A DNA stretch of 64,000 nt from Gelidibacter pelagius (lineage in GTDB: Bacteria; Bacteroidota; Bacteroidia; Flavobacteriales; Flavobacteriaceae), in assembly GCF_017581925.1 (NCBI RefSeq), contig NZ_JAGEVG010000007.1, forward strand, positions 122,120-186,119. The letters run 5' to 3'. The notes below the pieces were generated by a model. That model was not told the DNA's origin, searched no databases, and saw only the letters and a list, made by a program, of their open reading frames with translations. Of this stretch, positions 17,041 through 26,364 are shown in pieces (within the stretch, counting starts at the first letter, position 1; each line of letters starts with the position of its first letter). The translations under genes and the position numbers were made by a program.

Positions 17041-17355
17041 ATTGTTTGATTTGTATTAAAGGTAAGAAATTTCAAAACCAATCAGGATGTTTTACCGCCT
17101 ATTGTGATAACTTTAATACGGTATTATGATAATATTAATATTTCGAAAGGATCCAATAGGATGTTGGTTATTCCAATTTCAAAACTGATCAGAACCCAAA
17201 TTTATTCAATGTCCCATTTATCTGACTTTTGAGATTAAAAACTACGACAATTTGAAACCATATCCTTTCGTTTATGACTCTATTAGGTAAGTTAAAGTAT
17301 CATAAAATCCTTGACATCATATTCTAAAAATCTTAAATTAAGAGAAAACAATATT
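17041..17355. other. Intergenic region without recognised features
   Basis: A 315-bp A+T-rich gap between divergent small genes. It presumably holds both promoters. No convincing -7 element, repeat or structured RNA was recognised. Confidence 0.4.
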
Positions 17356-17715
17356 ATGAAAACTCTCATAACATTTCTTTTTGTCTTGACCACTACCTCA
17401 ATTTTTGCTCAGTTTCCTCAAGCTAGTGTCACCGATATTAATGTGAAATTACGTGCGGATAAAATAACAGCTGAATACAATAAGCATTTGGGGTTAAATG
17501 GAATTCAGATACCATTGTTTAAGAACAAGGTAGCTCATTACTTAGTCTTGGCCGATGAAATCAAAAGAAACAATGAAGGGAGGGCAGAGTTGGATGCCTT
17601 AGTTGAAATGCAGGCCAATGAATCCTTGGCAATGAACGATATTTTAACCTTGTATCAATACCGACTCTACAAGAAATTGAAACCTAAAATCCAGCCATTG
17701 AAAATGGTAGAGTAA
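17356..17715 (+). CDS. Small secreted protein of unknown function
   Basis: A 119-residue protein with a clear signal peptide (MKTLITFLFVLTTTSIFAQ); the in-frame TTG at 17311 would spoil it, so the ATG at 17356 is chosen. The mature part is helical and charged (VKLRADKITAEYNKHLGL, then LADEIKRNNEGRAELDALVE). No known domain recognised. It is convergent with the SdiA-regulated-type gene. Confidence 0.7.
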   Translation: MKTLITFLFVLTTTSIFAQFPQASVTDINVKLRADKITAEYNKHLGLNGIQIPLFKNKVAHYLVLADEIKRNNEGRAELDALVEMQANESLAMNDILTLYQYRLYKKLKPKIQPLKMVE

Positions 17716-17762
17716 CGCAATATTAGGGCAGATGTTACTTTTTTACAATTGAGAATCCTTTA

Positions 17763-18629
17763 TTATAGCATTTTAAAATCAACTAAATGAATTGTTGCCG
17801 CACCAATTACCGCCTCATTGGAGATATAAAGATCGCCATCGGCACTAAAGGTCATGCCTTCCGGTTGCGGGAAATTGATTTCATCCAACTTGTAAACGTT
17901 TTTTAAATTACCATGTTCGTCCAAAATCAATAACTTGGGGTTTTTGCCTTCCAAAACATAAATGTCGTTGGTTTTAGGGTGCACGGCAATTTCTGAAGGA
18001 TTGAAAGTTTTGCGTAACTTCTTGTCTCTATAGTTCTTTAAGGCCTCTGCATTCATTTCAATTTTGTAGGTAGGGGAATTTACATCAACTCTTTTGGAAG
18101 TCATGGAAATCTTGTAAATACCTTTAAATTCATCGTTGGCATCTTTATCTTTTGGAGCTGTCAACAATGAACTATCTTTTGCGGAATAGGTCAAGGACTC
18201 CATATTATTGGCAGCTTTAAAACCGGTTTGATAGGAACTGATGGTTCTGTTAGTTTCTCTCCAATCTTTTATTTCATATAACAACCCATCACTTTGCATC
18301 ACGTATAAATCGGTTTTGTGTAGTGCAATGCCTTCATAATCACCATTTCCGGAAAAGGGAATTTCCTCTCTAATGGATTTTTCATCAAGGTCATATAAAT
18401 ATATGATGCCATTTTCATCCTGAACACAGGCCAGGGTGTGGTCATCAATCCAAACAATGCCGCTGATCTCATCTAATTCATCGGGTAATTCCCAGGTTTC
18501 AGAAATGGTATAATTGTCACTTCCTTCCGTAATTTTAGCATTGGCTTGACTGACCTTAGAAAAACCTATGATCGCAATTCCAATTAAAACGGCAATAAAA
18601 AGACCTATAAAAAGACTGGATTTTTTCAT
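17763..18629 (-). CDS. SdiA-regulated-type beta-propeller protein
   Basis: A 288-residue exported or membrane-anchored protein. The N-terminal hydrophobic segment (about residues 5-25) is followed by repeated beta-propeller-like strands: ELDEISGIVWIDDHTLACVQ, NGDYEGIALHKTDLYVMQ, NPSEIAVHPKTNDIYVLEG and PQPEGMTFSADGDLYISNEA. These ExSGIxW and PEGMxF repeats fit the SdiA-regulated family. The ligand or enzyme activity is unknown. It sits immediately downstream of the two-component genes on the same strand (93-bp gap). Confidence 0.82.
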   Translation of the reverse strand: MKKSSLFIGLFIAVLIGIAIIGFSKVSQANAKITEGSDNYTISETWELPDELDEISGIVWIDDHTLACVQDENGIIYLYDLDEKSIREEIPFSGNGDYEGIALHKTDLYVMQSDGLLYEIKDWRETNRTISSYQTGFKAANNMESLTYSAKDSSLLTAPKDKDANDEFKGIYKISMTSKRVDVNSPTYKIEMNAEALKNYRDKKLRKTFNPSEIAVHPKTNDIYVLEGKNPKLLILDEHGNLKNVYKLDEINFPQPEGMTFSADGDLYISNEAVIGAATIHLVDFKML

Positions 18630-18721
18630 AATAAATATTTTCTATACCAAAGTTCTGTCTTAATTCTGAAAACAATTGGGAATAGGAACGCTAAAACTTT
18701 TATTTAATACTGTTTTAACGT

Positions 18722-19990
18722 CTATTTATGAAAATGCAAGCTAAATACGTGCTGTTCTGTATAAGCATAGTCCAAGTGAATTCCATATTTTTCTGAAATA
18801 GCCTTGGCGATGGCCAAACCAAGTCCTGTCGATCTTTTATCATGACTTAGTTTTTTAAATCGTGAAAATATAGTATCGCTATCCAATGCTTCTGCAACAC
18901 CAAAATTGCTTACGGAAATTAAATTTTCATGAATTATTATTGTTACGGTGTTGTTCTGTTGTCCGTGAACAATGGCATTTTTAATGAGATTGGTCAAAAG
19001 AATAACCGCAAGATCCCTGTTCATTTGAAATGTCAATTTTGAAACCGATTTCAAATACAAGACATTGTTTTTATGCGACGCCAGATCATCAAAATCGTCA
19101 ATCACTTCAGCAGTCAGCTTATTAAAATCGATAATTTCCTCATCGACAAATTGCCTGTTTTCAATTTTAGACAGTAGAAGTAGGGACTTATTTAATCGTG
19201 TCAATCGGCCAAGATTGTCCAGAATTGAAGCCATGGTCTTAACATCAGCTTCAGGTAAATTGGTTTTTTCAAGGAACAATTCCAGTTTATTGATGCTTAT
19301 GGCCAATGGTGTCTGTAATTCGTGCGCTGCATTTTCGATAAAATGCTGCTGTTCCAAGTACCGTGCTCTGCTTTGGTCAATCAGTGCTGTTATCGAGGTA
19401 TTGAGAAGTTTGAACTCTTCAATGGTGGTATCCATAGTTTGTATTTGATGATTTTTTTCTATTCTGAAATCCCGCAATTGCCGCATCAAGCTGTGAAAGG
19501 GGCGCCAGATTTTTTTGAGCATCAAATTATTTAAAATGACAATTGTAATCATAAGTGACACGTAAAGGATGATCAAATACATGACCAAATCCTGTATCAG
19601 ATCGTCCTCTTCAACCATTGAGGTAATGAACTTTACCTTATAATACTGGTCATTATAGGCCAGTTTGGTTTCATAGACACGAACGGGTTCAAAATCCTTT
19701 TCATTGAGCATGTACATTAAAGTATCTGAATACCGATCTTCAAACCTTTCGTAGTAATTTTTAGATATGGGTGTGATATCGTGATTCCAAAGATCAAGAT
19801 CATTATGCTCAAGAATCTCTGGGTTTGTAGGCAATTTTCCCAATAGCAATATCTTTTGGTTTTCAAGACCATCGTCCAAGCTGTCATAAATTTCATCGAG
19901 CATGGCATAATAGAAAATAAACGCCCAAATGGTAATAAGCGGTACCAAAAGAATGGCCAGGTATTTTGAAGTATGGTTGAGTAGTTTCAT
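18722..19990 (-). CDS. Sensor histidine kinase
   Basis: A 422-residue inner-membrane histidine kinase. Two membrane helices (about 10-32 and 135-160) bracket a periplasmic sensor domain of about 100 residues. The phospho-acceptor H-box is IENAAHELQTPLAISI near 230, the N-box is LIKNAIVHGQQNN near 340 and the G-box is STGLGLAIAKAIS near 390. Its ATG shares one base with the response-regulator stop (TAATG), so the pair is one operon. The stimulus is unknown; the divergent PepSY-like gene is a likely target. Confidence 0.93.
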   Translation of the reverse strand: MKLLNHTSKYLAILLVPLITIWAFIFYYAMLDEIYDSLDDGLENQKILLLGKLPTNPEILEHNDLDLWNHDITPISKNYYERFEDRYSDTLMYMLNEKDFEPVRVYETKLAYNDQYYKVKFITSMVEEDDLIQDLVMYLIILYVSLMITIVILNNLMLKKIWRPFHSLMRQLRDFRIEKNHQIQTMDTTIEEFKLLNTSITALIDQSRARYLEQQHFIENAAHELQTPLAISINKLELFLEKTNLPEADVKTMASILDNLGRLTRLNKSLLLLSKIENRQFVDEEIIDFNKLTAEVIDDFDDLASHKNNVLYLKSVSKLTFQMNRDLAVILLTNLIKNAIVHGQQNNTVTIIIHENLISVSNFGVAEALDSDTIFSRFKKLSHDKRSTGLGLAIAKAISEKYGIHLDYAYTEQHVFSLHFHK

Positions 19991-20661
19991 TAGATGGACT
20001 CAAGTTTGTAGCCTACACCATAAACGGCTTCAATGCTGATTGTGGCGTGTTCCAATTTTTTGCGCAGGTTCTTGATTTGCGAATAAATGAAATCAAAACT
20101 GTCGGATTGGTCAATATGATCACCCCAGACGTGTTCTGCCAAAGCTGACTTAGTCACTAATCGCGTTTTATTTGTGATGAGATACATTAATATATCGTAT
20201 TCCTTCCTGTTGAGGACAATCTCATTGTCATCAATGGTCACTTGCCTGCTTTCAGGTTGGATGGAGACATTGCCAATATGTATATGTTGATTCCCTTCAA
20301 AATGACGCCGTCTTAAAACAGCTTTGACACGGGCATGTAATTCTGCCATGTGGAAGGGTTTTGGTAAATAATCGTCGGCACCCAAATTGAGACCTTCCAA
20401 TCGGTCGTCCAAAGAATCTTTGGCAGATACGATAATGATGCCTTCATTCTTTCCTCTTAATTTTAATTCTTTTAAAAGTTCAAGCCCATTGCCGTCCGGT
20501 AGTGAAATATCCAATAAAATACAATCGTAATCGTAAACCGCAATTTTATGGAGTGCCGATTTGTAATCAGAGGCCGTTTCTACGATATAATGTTCACGCT
20601 CCAAGGTTTGCGCCATATTTTCCAACATCTCAGGTTCATCTTCTATAATCAGCAGTTTCAT
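19990..20661 (-). CDS. OmpR/PhoB-family response regulator
   Basis: A 223-residue response regulator. The receiver domain opens MKLLIIEDEPEMLENM, with the phospho-acceptor Asp in CILLDISLPDGNG near residue 51 and the conserved Lys in LPKPFH near 101. A C-terminal winged-helix domain contains NRKEYDILMYL and the DNA-recognition region SDSFDFIYSQIKNLRKKL. An in-frame upstream extension would add 26 non-domain residues, so the start at 20661 is chosen. It pairs with the adjacent kinase. Confidence 0.93.
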   Translation of the reverse strand: MKLLIIEDEPEMLENMAQTLEREHYIVETASDYKSALHKIAVYDYDCILLDISLPDGNGLELLKELKLRGKNEGIIIVSAKDSLDDRLEGLNLGADDYLPKPFHMAELHARVKAVLRRRHFEGNQHIHIGNVSIQPESRQVTIDDNEIVLNRKEYDILMYLITNKTRLVTKSALAEHVWGDHIDQSDSFDFIYSQIKNLRKKLEHATISIEAVYGVGYKLESI

Positions 20662-20852
20662 CTTATGGTATTTTAAGCAATTGTAATACTGAAATCTATA
20701 ATCATTTGGGAATCCTTCCAAAATAAAGAAAAAGAACACTAACCATTGAATCCATAAGCATTAATTTTTGCAAAACCTTAACAATTTAAATTTTGAAATT
20801 CCTAATTCATTACAGTTTTGAGGGCTTTCTTTGCTTCAAATAAAAAACTATA

Positions 20853-21296
20853 ATGATGAAAAACTTAAAAATAGCCGCACTATTATTGTTTGCAACTGCA
20901 ACGATAAGTGCACAGGATTTAAAAACAAATGAAGTGCCAACAAATTTACAAACCATTTTCAATACATCGTATTCTAATGTTACAGATGTGGAATGGGAAA
21001 TGAAAGGTGACCATTATAAGGTTGAATTTGAAATCAACAAAATGGATCATGACATTTGGTACGATGCTCAAGGAAACGTGATCAAATCAAAAATTGAGAT
21101 TACAGAAAGTGAATTGCCATCCGCTGTTGTTTCAGCAGTGAAGGCTAAATATGCTGATTATAAAATTGATTCTGTAGAAGTACATGAAGAAGGCGGTAAG
21201 AAAACCTATGAAGTAGAAATTGAAAAGGGCTGGACTAAAGAACGAAAGCTGATTATTGATGCTTCAGGTGCCATATTGAGTGATATAGAAGATTAA
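20853..21296 (+). CDS. Secreted PepSY-like (DUF2874) protein
   Basis: A 147-residue exported protein. Signal peptide MMKNLKIAALLLFATATISAQ. The mature part has two similar halves of the PepSY-like type: VTDVEWEMKGDHYKVEFEIN with DIWYDAQGNVIKSKIEI, then IDSVEVHEEGGKKTYEVEIE with KLIIDASGAILSDIED. It is transcribed divergently from the two-component operon, a common arrangement for a regulated periplasmic target. Exact role unknown. Confidence 0.85.
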   Translation: MMKNLKIAALLLFATATISAQDLKTNEVPTNLQTIFNTSYSNVTDVEWEMKGDHYKVEFEINKMDHDIWYDAQGNVIKSKIEITESELPSAVVSAVKAKYADYKIDSVEVHEEGGKKTYEVEIEKGWTKERKLIIDASGAILSDIED

Positions 21297-21324
21297 TTTT
21301 TCTAATAGTGACGTTGATTAATGG

Positions 21325-21361
21325 TAAAAGGACTGGAACTTGTTTTCGGTCCTTTTTTTAT
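21325..21361 (+). terminator. Rho-independent terminator
   Basis: AAAGGAC and GTCCTTT form a stem around a 13-base loop and are followed by a T run, after the PepSY-like gene. Confidence 0.7.
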
Positions 21362-21378
21362 AAATCTTAAAAAAAAGT

Positions 21379-22068
21379 ATGGTAAGACCGCAAGCTTGTA
21401 GTTTCATTTTAACGCTATTAATGGCAGTTTTTCTTACAGTTCAATCTCAAGCCCAAGAGAGATTTGCCGCCTATTTCGAACCCTCGATTGATCTGTCCTA
21501 TCACGTATCGCCAAAATACACCCATAGTTTTGGAGTTGAAAATAGAAATATCGTTTATAGACAGGGTGAGATGGACTATCATGTCAAACAAATTGATCTG
21601 TCGCATATGTCAGAATATCAGGTTAATTCCCAATACGCCTTCGGTATAGGTTTACAGTACCGTTTGGAGCAGGCGTTTGATGGCGATGAAGAAAATGAAT
21701 TTAGGCTACAGGAAAAATTTATTTACATTTCACAAAACTCGAACTATAAGACCAAACATCGTTTTAAACTGGAGCAACGAATTTACGCCTCAGAAACCAA
21801 ACACCGACTTAGATATGGATTTGGTGTTACTTTTCCAATATCTGATGAAAATGGAACTCAGCCTTATTTAAAAGTTGATACTGAAAGTCTTATGGAATTG
21901 GCAAAATCCCAAAAACCAGAATTTGAGCAAAGACTGGGATTAGGTATTGGGTGGTCGTTAAATTCCAAAACAAAAGTTGAATTTAGCGGGGAATTTCAAT
22001 TGGAAGATTATACGCAAGACTTAATCCATGAGCTCTTTTTATTGGTAAATTTAGGGATCACGCTTTAG
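21379..22068 (+). CDS. DUF2490 outer-membrane beta-barrel protein
   Basis: A 229-residue protein with a signal peptide (ILTLLMAVFLTVQSQAQ). The mature part is made of alternating amphipathic strands (SPKYTHSFGVENRNIVYRQ, YAFGIGLQYRLEQAF, HRFKLEQRIYASETKHRLRY) and ends HELFLLVNLGITL, as in DUF2490 outer-membrane barrels. It follows the PepSY-like gene after a terminator and may belong to the same envelope function. Role unknown. Confidence 0.82.
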   Translation: MVRPQACSFILTLLMAVFLTVQSQAQERFAAYFEPSIDLSYHVSPKYTHSFGVENRNIVYRQGEMDYHVKQIDLSHMSEYQVNSQYAFGIGLQYRLEQAFDGDEENEFRLQEKFIYISQNSNYKTKHRFKLEQRIYASETKHRLRYGFGVTFPISDENGTQPYLKVDTESLMELAKSQKPEFEQRLGLGIGWSLNSKTKVEFSGEFQLEDYTQDLIHELFLLVNLGITL

Positions 22069-22204
22069 CACAAACCAATAAACACTTGGGTTCTTGTTTT
22101 AGAAATTTTAACGGAAAAGTTTAATGGCACCTTTATCTATCCAAGATAAAATGGAGGTCAAATGATGCCTTTAACAATGGCAATTCAAATACAGAAAAAT
22201 GAGC

Positions 22205-22354
22205 TTATTCAGTAGTTTCTGAATCCTCTTTTTTCTTACCACTCATCATAAAGTTGATGAGAATGCCTACTAATACAACACAAACTATGGCGAAAATGAC
22301 GATCATAAAGACACCATTGTTCCAGTTGGCATCTAAAAGTAAAGGTTGATACAT
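22205..22354 (-). CDS. Small single-pass membrane protein
   Basis: A 49-residue protein starting MYQPLLLDANWNNGVFM with one strong hydrophobic helix (IVIFAIVCVVLVGILINFMM) and a charged C-terminus (GKKKEDSETTE). The frame could extend to 22402, but the shorter start gives the compact flavobacterial-type small membrane protein. Function unknown. Confidence 0.65.
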   Translation of the reverse strand: MYQPLLLDANWNNGVFMIVIFAIVCVVLVGILINFMMSGKKKEDSETTE

Positions 22355-22523
22355 GTTTATTACGTTTTGATTTTTGGTAAAACTATAGCATAAAGGTATC
22401 AAAAAACATGATTATTATCAGTAATACGTGGGGTTTTTAATTCTTGTTGGGATATTTGTCTTAAAACTTTGAGTATCACTTGAAAATAGATTGCAAATCA
22501 CTTTATAAGAAATGTAAATTGTA

Positions 22524-22531
22524 TAATTTTG
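22524..22531 (+). promoter_or_regulatory. -7 element (TAATTTTG)
   Basis: TAATTTTG matches TAnnTTTG and lies 23 bp before the start at 22555. Confidence 0.45.
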
Positions 22532-22554
22532 CAGGTTGATAAATATCACCTAAA

Positions 22555-22938
22555 ATGAAAGCATATATTGTATTGATCTTGTTGTTCTTTTCAATAAGTT
22601 CAGTCGCACAAATAGATTATAAAAGACAATTGGACAGTTTGACTATTGTTCACAAAGTATGCATTATAGAAAACAGCATCAGGAACCAACGAGTCAAGTT
22701 GGACCATCTGAGAAAGCAAAAGCAAAGTCTCAATTCGCAACTTGCAGAGATTCAAAGCTTCAAACTGGGTCGTACTGACGTTGAAAAAGAAACTCAATTA
22801 ACTGAAATCAATCTCTTGATAGAAACTAATGCCACTGCACTTACTGCTGCAGGCGTGCAATTGACCACGCTCATCAATGAGCTTGTTTTAGCGAATGAAG
22901 ATGTTAAGGCATTACAGAACCAAAACACGATTGACTAA
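22555..22938 (+). CDS. Secreted coiled-coil protein of unknown function
   Basis: A 127-residue protein with signal peptide MKAYIVLILLFFSISSVAQ and a mature part that is almost wholly helical, with heptad-like Leu spacing (RVKLDHLRKQKQSLNSQLAE and onward to the C-terminus). A -7 element precedes it. It is convergent with the GH13 gene, only 12 bp apart. No family recognised. Confidence 0.7.
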   Translation: MKAYIVLILLFFSISSVAQIDYKRQLDSLTIVHKVCIIENSIRNQRVKLDHLRKQKQSLNSQLAEIQSFKLGRTDVEKETQLTEINLLIETNATALTAAGVQLTTLINELVLANEDVKALQNQNTID

Positions 22939-22950
22939 AGACATCAAAGG

Positions 22951-24594
22951 TCATTTCTTTAAAATGGCATAGCCATAAGGTGGAAGGGTTAATTCTCCTT
23001 CAGCATTGACATGTAATTCCCCGTACACGGGATCAGTCTGCCATTGCTTTAAATTGAAATCTGCAACAGTGATTTCAGCATTGGAAACATTCGCCACTAC
23101 CGCAAAAGTTTCGTCTTCATAAGCGCGCTTAAAAGCCAGTACATCTAAGTGATCATTTAGGATGGGTTCGTAAGTACCTCGTCTGAAGGCTGCGTTGTCT
23201 TTTCTGAGGGCAATCACCTTCCGATAGTGGTTCCAAAGTGATGTTTCATCTTTTTGCTGAACGGATAGCGCCAATTTTTTAGGTGTATCGGTATTCCAAA
23301 ATGAAATGTCCCACCATTCACCGGAATCTTTATAAAACACCGCAGTGCCCTCGTCGTTATAGTCAGGTGTCCATGGGAAAGCTTCCCTTAACGGCAAATG
23401 ATTAACGTCTGAACCCCATTCGTGGATTTTACCGGTCACTCCTAATTCCTGACCATAATAGATGGATGGCACACCCGGTAATAATAAGTTCAACACCCCA
23501 CCAAGGCGCATTTGATCCTCGTTTCCAGATAAGGTGGCAAAACGTGCAACATCATGGTTTTCCAAAAAAGTAATGGCATAGGTATGGTCTTTAAAACGTT
23601 TCAGATTTTCATTCACGGCGCGATGTATTGCCTGAGGATCCATGTGTACGCCCAGTGTTTCCGTACTTTTATACATGTCATTTGCTTTGGCTTCACTGGT
23701 CAAGGCGAATTTAAGCGAAAAATTAAATGCCGCATCAGCACCACTTTCTTTGACCATAACATCGCCATAATCGCCCCAGTCCGACTGTTCTCCCAAAATG
23801 AAAATATCAGGATTAACCTCTTTACAGGCCTCGAAGATCGGTTTCCAAAGGTCTTTATATAAATTCGTCAAGATGCCCTTATGATCCAAATCGTCCATAA
23901 TATGATCAATTCTAAACCCATCCACCCCGTCTTCAAAACTTCCGTCTTGGTTGGGATCTACCCAAAACTTATAAAAGTTGATCATCCAATCCTTGACCCG
24001 CTGATTTTGTAAATCTAAAATCACGATATGATGGGATTCTGTATTCGGCCAGGTTTTAAAATCGAAAAGCTCCGATTTTGCCGGCATAAAGATTTGTTCG
24101 GGATATTTATTCAAAGAATCCGTATAGTAGATGAAATCTGAATATTCCGAATCTGGATTTTTATAGGAATCTGCAAACCATCTGTGTTCGCCTTGCGCAT
24201 ACTGTGTTTCCATATCCATTAAGAACTTCAATCCTTTGCTATGTACTGCTTTTATGAATCGGATATACTCTTCCATGGTTCCATATTCCGGATCAATCTT
24301 TTCGTAATCGGTAGGGAAGTAGTTGTGGTAAAAACCCGATTCATAGAGTGGTGTAAACAAAATGGTGGTCACCCCAAGCTCTTTTAAATAATCCAATTTT
24401 TCTACAAAACCATTTAAATCGCCATGACGGTCGCCATTGGAATCGTAAAAACTTCGGGGCATCACATGGTAAATGATTTCGTCGTTCCAGTTGATGAGAT
24501 GTTCTTTTTCCGAGTTATTTGCAAGTTGTTGAGTGTTCTGTTTACAACTGATGACAATGAGCGCGAGACAAGTTAACGAGACGATGTTTTTCAT
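22951..24594 (-). CDS. GH13 alpha-amylase-family lipoprotein
   Basis: A 547-residue glycoside hydrolase family 13 enzyme, predicted to act on alpha-glucosidic bonds. The signal peptide MKNIVSLTCLALIVISC ends in a lipobox, so it is membrane-anchored outside the cytoplasm. The catalytic set is intact: nucleophile Asp in DGFRIDHIMDD near 225, acid/base Glu in IFILGEQSDWG near 265, and the stabilising Asp in FLENHDVARF near 345. Its ATG overlaps the TGA of the isomerase gene (ATGA), so it is the last gene of the operon. Confidence 0.93.
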   Translation of the reverse strand: MKNIVSLTCLALIVISCKQNTQQLANNSEKEHLINWNDEIIYHVMPRSFYDSNGDRHGDLNGFVEKLDYLKELGVTTILFTPLYESGFYHNYFPTDYEKIDPEYGTMEEYIRFIKAVHSKGLKFLMDMETQYAQGEHRWFADSYKNPDSEYSDFIYYTDSLNKYPEQIFMPAKSELFDFKTWPNTESHHIVILDLQNQRVKDWMINFYKFWVDPNQDGSFEDGVDGFRIDHIMDDLDHKGILTNLYKDLWKPIFEACKEVNPDIFILGEQSDWGDYGDVMVKESGADAAFNFSLKFALTSEAKANDMYKSTETLGVHMDPQAIHRAVNENLKRFKDHTYAITFLENHDVARFATLSGNEDQMRLGGVLNLLLPGVPSIYYGQELGVTGKIHEWGSDVNHLPLREAFPWTPDYNDEGTAVFYKDSGEWWDISFWNTDTPKKLALSVQQKDETSLWNHYRKVIALRKDNAAFRRGTYEPILNDHLDVLAFKRAYEDETFAVVANVSNAEITVADFNLKQWQTDPVYGELHVNAEGELTLPPYGYAILKK

Positions 24595-25427
24595 GGATGG
24601 AGTTTTAAGTGTTCTTGCAAATAGATTTTCATTTCAAAATTCAGGACTTTTTGTTGTGCCAAGGGCTTTTGATCAAATGGTGATTGCGGCATATACGGAA
24701 ATGGCCCAAATTCAGGAGTGATGCTGATGTTGTTTTTTTTCTTGTGATGATCCACAATCTGCTGCCACCATCCCAAGAAGATCTTCAGTTTTGGCTCCCA
24801 TTCTGGCGCAAACGGATGGTTGACCTGTGGTGCTTGCTCAAACCCAACACGGGCGTGGATGTGATGAATGTGCGGAATGACTTCTTTTATTATAGAGGCT
24901 TGGTCTTCGAGCATGCTTTCTGAAACGACGCACCAATGCGACAAATCTCCCACTAATTTTAATTGGGGAAACTGCTCCAAATATGTTAAAGTTGTAGCCG
25001 AGTGAAATGTGAATCGTCCTCGATGGATCTCATGATACACTTTCACCTTGTTTTTTAAAGAAAACGCTTCAATGGCTTCAATAATTCTGCAATTATCAGA
25101 AAAAGAGTAGTGATCTTTTCCGGTGTGCGAATTAATGAAATTAGGTTCAAATCGTTTTAATTCTTCCAAACGCTTTAGGACTCCAACAAGATAATCCTCC
25201 GGAGCTTCCAATTTTACGCCGGTCACTTGTTGCGGTACCACTATAAAATCTGGAACGGTTTTTTTGATGTTCTCAATTTTATTATAAAGCGCGTTTTCAA
25301 AATTAATAGCATTCGGAATGTGAATTTCAATACCATTAAAACCTTGATCTATAATATTTTCAATGAAATCATCTATAGTATCGGTTTCGCTTCCCCAGAA
25401 AGGGTATAAATAATTGATGTGTTGCAT
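24591..25427 (-). CDS. Xylose-isomerase-like TIM-barrel isomerase/epimerase
   Basis: A 278-residue protein of the sugar-phosphate isomerase/epimerase (AP endonuclease 2) fold. Likely metal-ligand positions are seen in VYHEIHRGRFTFHS near 130, LVGDLSHWCVV near 165, IHHIHARVGF near 195 and ITPEFGPFPY near 245. There is no signal peptide. It lies between a PhyH-type dioxygenase gene (directly abutting) and the GH13 gene (ATGA overlap). The substrate is unknown; a sugar or polyol derivative is likely from context. Confidence 0.85.
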   Translation of the reverse strand: MQHINYLYPFWGSETDTIDDFIENIIDQGFNGIEIHIPNAINFENALYNKIENIKKTVPDFIVVPQQVTGVKLEAPEDYLVGVLKRLEELKRFEPNFINSHTGKDHYSFSDNCRIIEAIEAFSLKNKVKVYHEIHRGRFTFHSATTLTYLEQFPQLKLVGDLSHWCVVSESMLEDQASIIKEVIPHIHHIHARVGFEQAPQVNHPFAPEWEPKLKIFLGWWQQIVDHHKKKNNISITPEFGPFPYMPQSPFDQKPLAQQKVLNFEMKIYLQEHLKLHP

Positions 25428-26234
25428 TTAGTATAATACAGGATTTATCGGACTATTGATGATCTCGCCAATTTCAACACCTGGACACCACTTGTGCCAA
25501 TCGGCCAATTGTCCGTCATTGACAGGTTTCTTTAGGCGCATATTACTGTCCATATAAATAATGGTCATCACTTTTCTCATCTCATCTGTGGTATTTGCAC
25601 CAGCACGATGAAAAACCCATCCGGAATGAAAGCTGATCTCTCCAACATCAAATGGTTCTATAATATGTTTGAAATCGGTGACTTTTAATCGTTTTTGGAT
25701 GGCAGCTTCACTCTCATCACTTATGGAAAGATCACGTCCTTCAACAATTTCATGGCTTCCAGCACTGAATTCCAAAGGGCCCATTTCTAAAGGTGTGGCC
25801 TGTAACGGAATCCAAGCGGTAATAGTTTTATCGGTTTCTAAAGGCCAATAGTATTGATCGGCGTGCCAAGGCGTGATGCCACCGCCAGCTTCCTTAAATA
25901 ATGCTTGATCATGATAGAGACGTACACTTTCAACTTGCATTAATTTTGCGGCTATTTGCGCCAGACGCTTGCTAAATACCAAGGATTTAATAGTCTCATC
26001 CTCTAAGTATAAATTGAAGAGTTGTAAAAATGCCTTTCCATAGGTGGAACGCGCTTCCAACGGCACATCTTCCTGTTTCATTTCGTCAACTTTTTTAGAG
26101 ATGACCGCGTTGAAATGGTTTAGGGTGGCTGCGTCGAAAACGTTTTTGAGCTTGATATATTTATTCTTCTGGAAGAAGTCAATATGTTCTTGAGTAAGGT
26201 TGAAAGATGCACTCAATAAGGGTAGTGTGGCCAT
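25428..26234 (-). CDS. Phytanoyl-CoA dioxygenase (PhyH) family protein
   Basis: A 268-residue Fe(II)/2-oxoglutarate oxygenase. The iron-binding HxD is in ITPWHADQYYWPL near residue 125; the distal His and 2-oxoglutarate Arg are in SFHSGWVFHRAGANTT near 205. Another ATG lies 12 bp upstream, but the -7 element at 26256-26263 would leave it almost leaderless, so the start MATLPLLS is used. It is the first gene of the PhyH-isomerase-GH13 operon. The hydroxylated substrate is unknown. Confidence 0.88.
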   Translation of the reverse strand: MATLPLLSASFNLTQEHIDFFQKNKYIKLKNVFDAATLNHFNAVISKKVDEMKQEDVPLEARSTYGKAFLQLFNLYLEDETIKSLVFSKRLAQIAAKLMQVESVRLYHDQALFKEAGGGITPWHADQYYWPLETDKTITAWIPLQATPLEMGPLEFSAGSHEIVEGRDLSISDESEAAIQKRLKVTDFKHIIEPFDVGEISFHSGWVFHRAGANTTDEMRKVMTIIYMDSNMRLKKPVNDGQLADWHKWCPGVEIGEIINSPINPVLY

Positions 26235-26255
26235 ATAACTTATCATTTAGTCATA

Positions 26256-26263
26256 CAAAGTTA
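26256..26263 (-). promoter_or_regulatory. -7 element (TAACTTTG) for the PhyH operon
   Basis: TAACTTTG on the minus strand matches TAnnTTTG, in the 130-bp region shared with the divergent AraC gene. Confidence 0.5.
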
Positions 26264-26339
26264 TCAATAGCACACCCTTAAAACATGTTCTATTTTAACC
26301 AATACTATGCATATTTAAACATTTTGTTGAATTAATTGC

Positions 26340-26347
26340 TATTTTTG
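26340..26347 (+). promoter_or_regulatory. -7 element (TATTTTTG) for the AraC gene
   Basis: TATTTTTG matches TAnnTTTG, 17 bp before the AraC-family start. Confidence 0.5.
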
Positions 26348-26364
26348 AGTTTAATATACATGTC

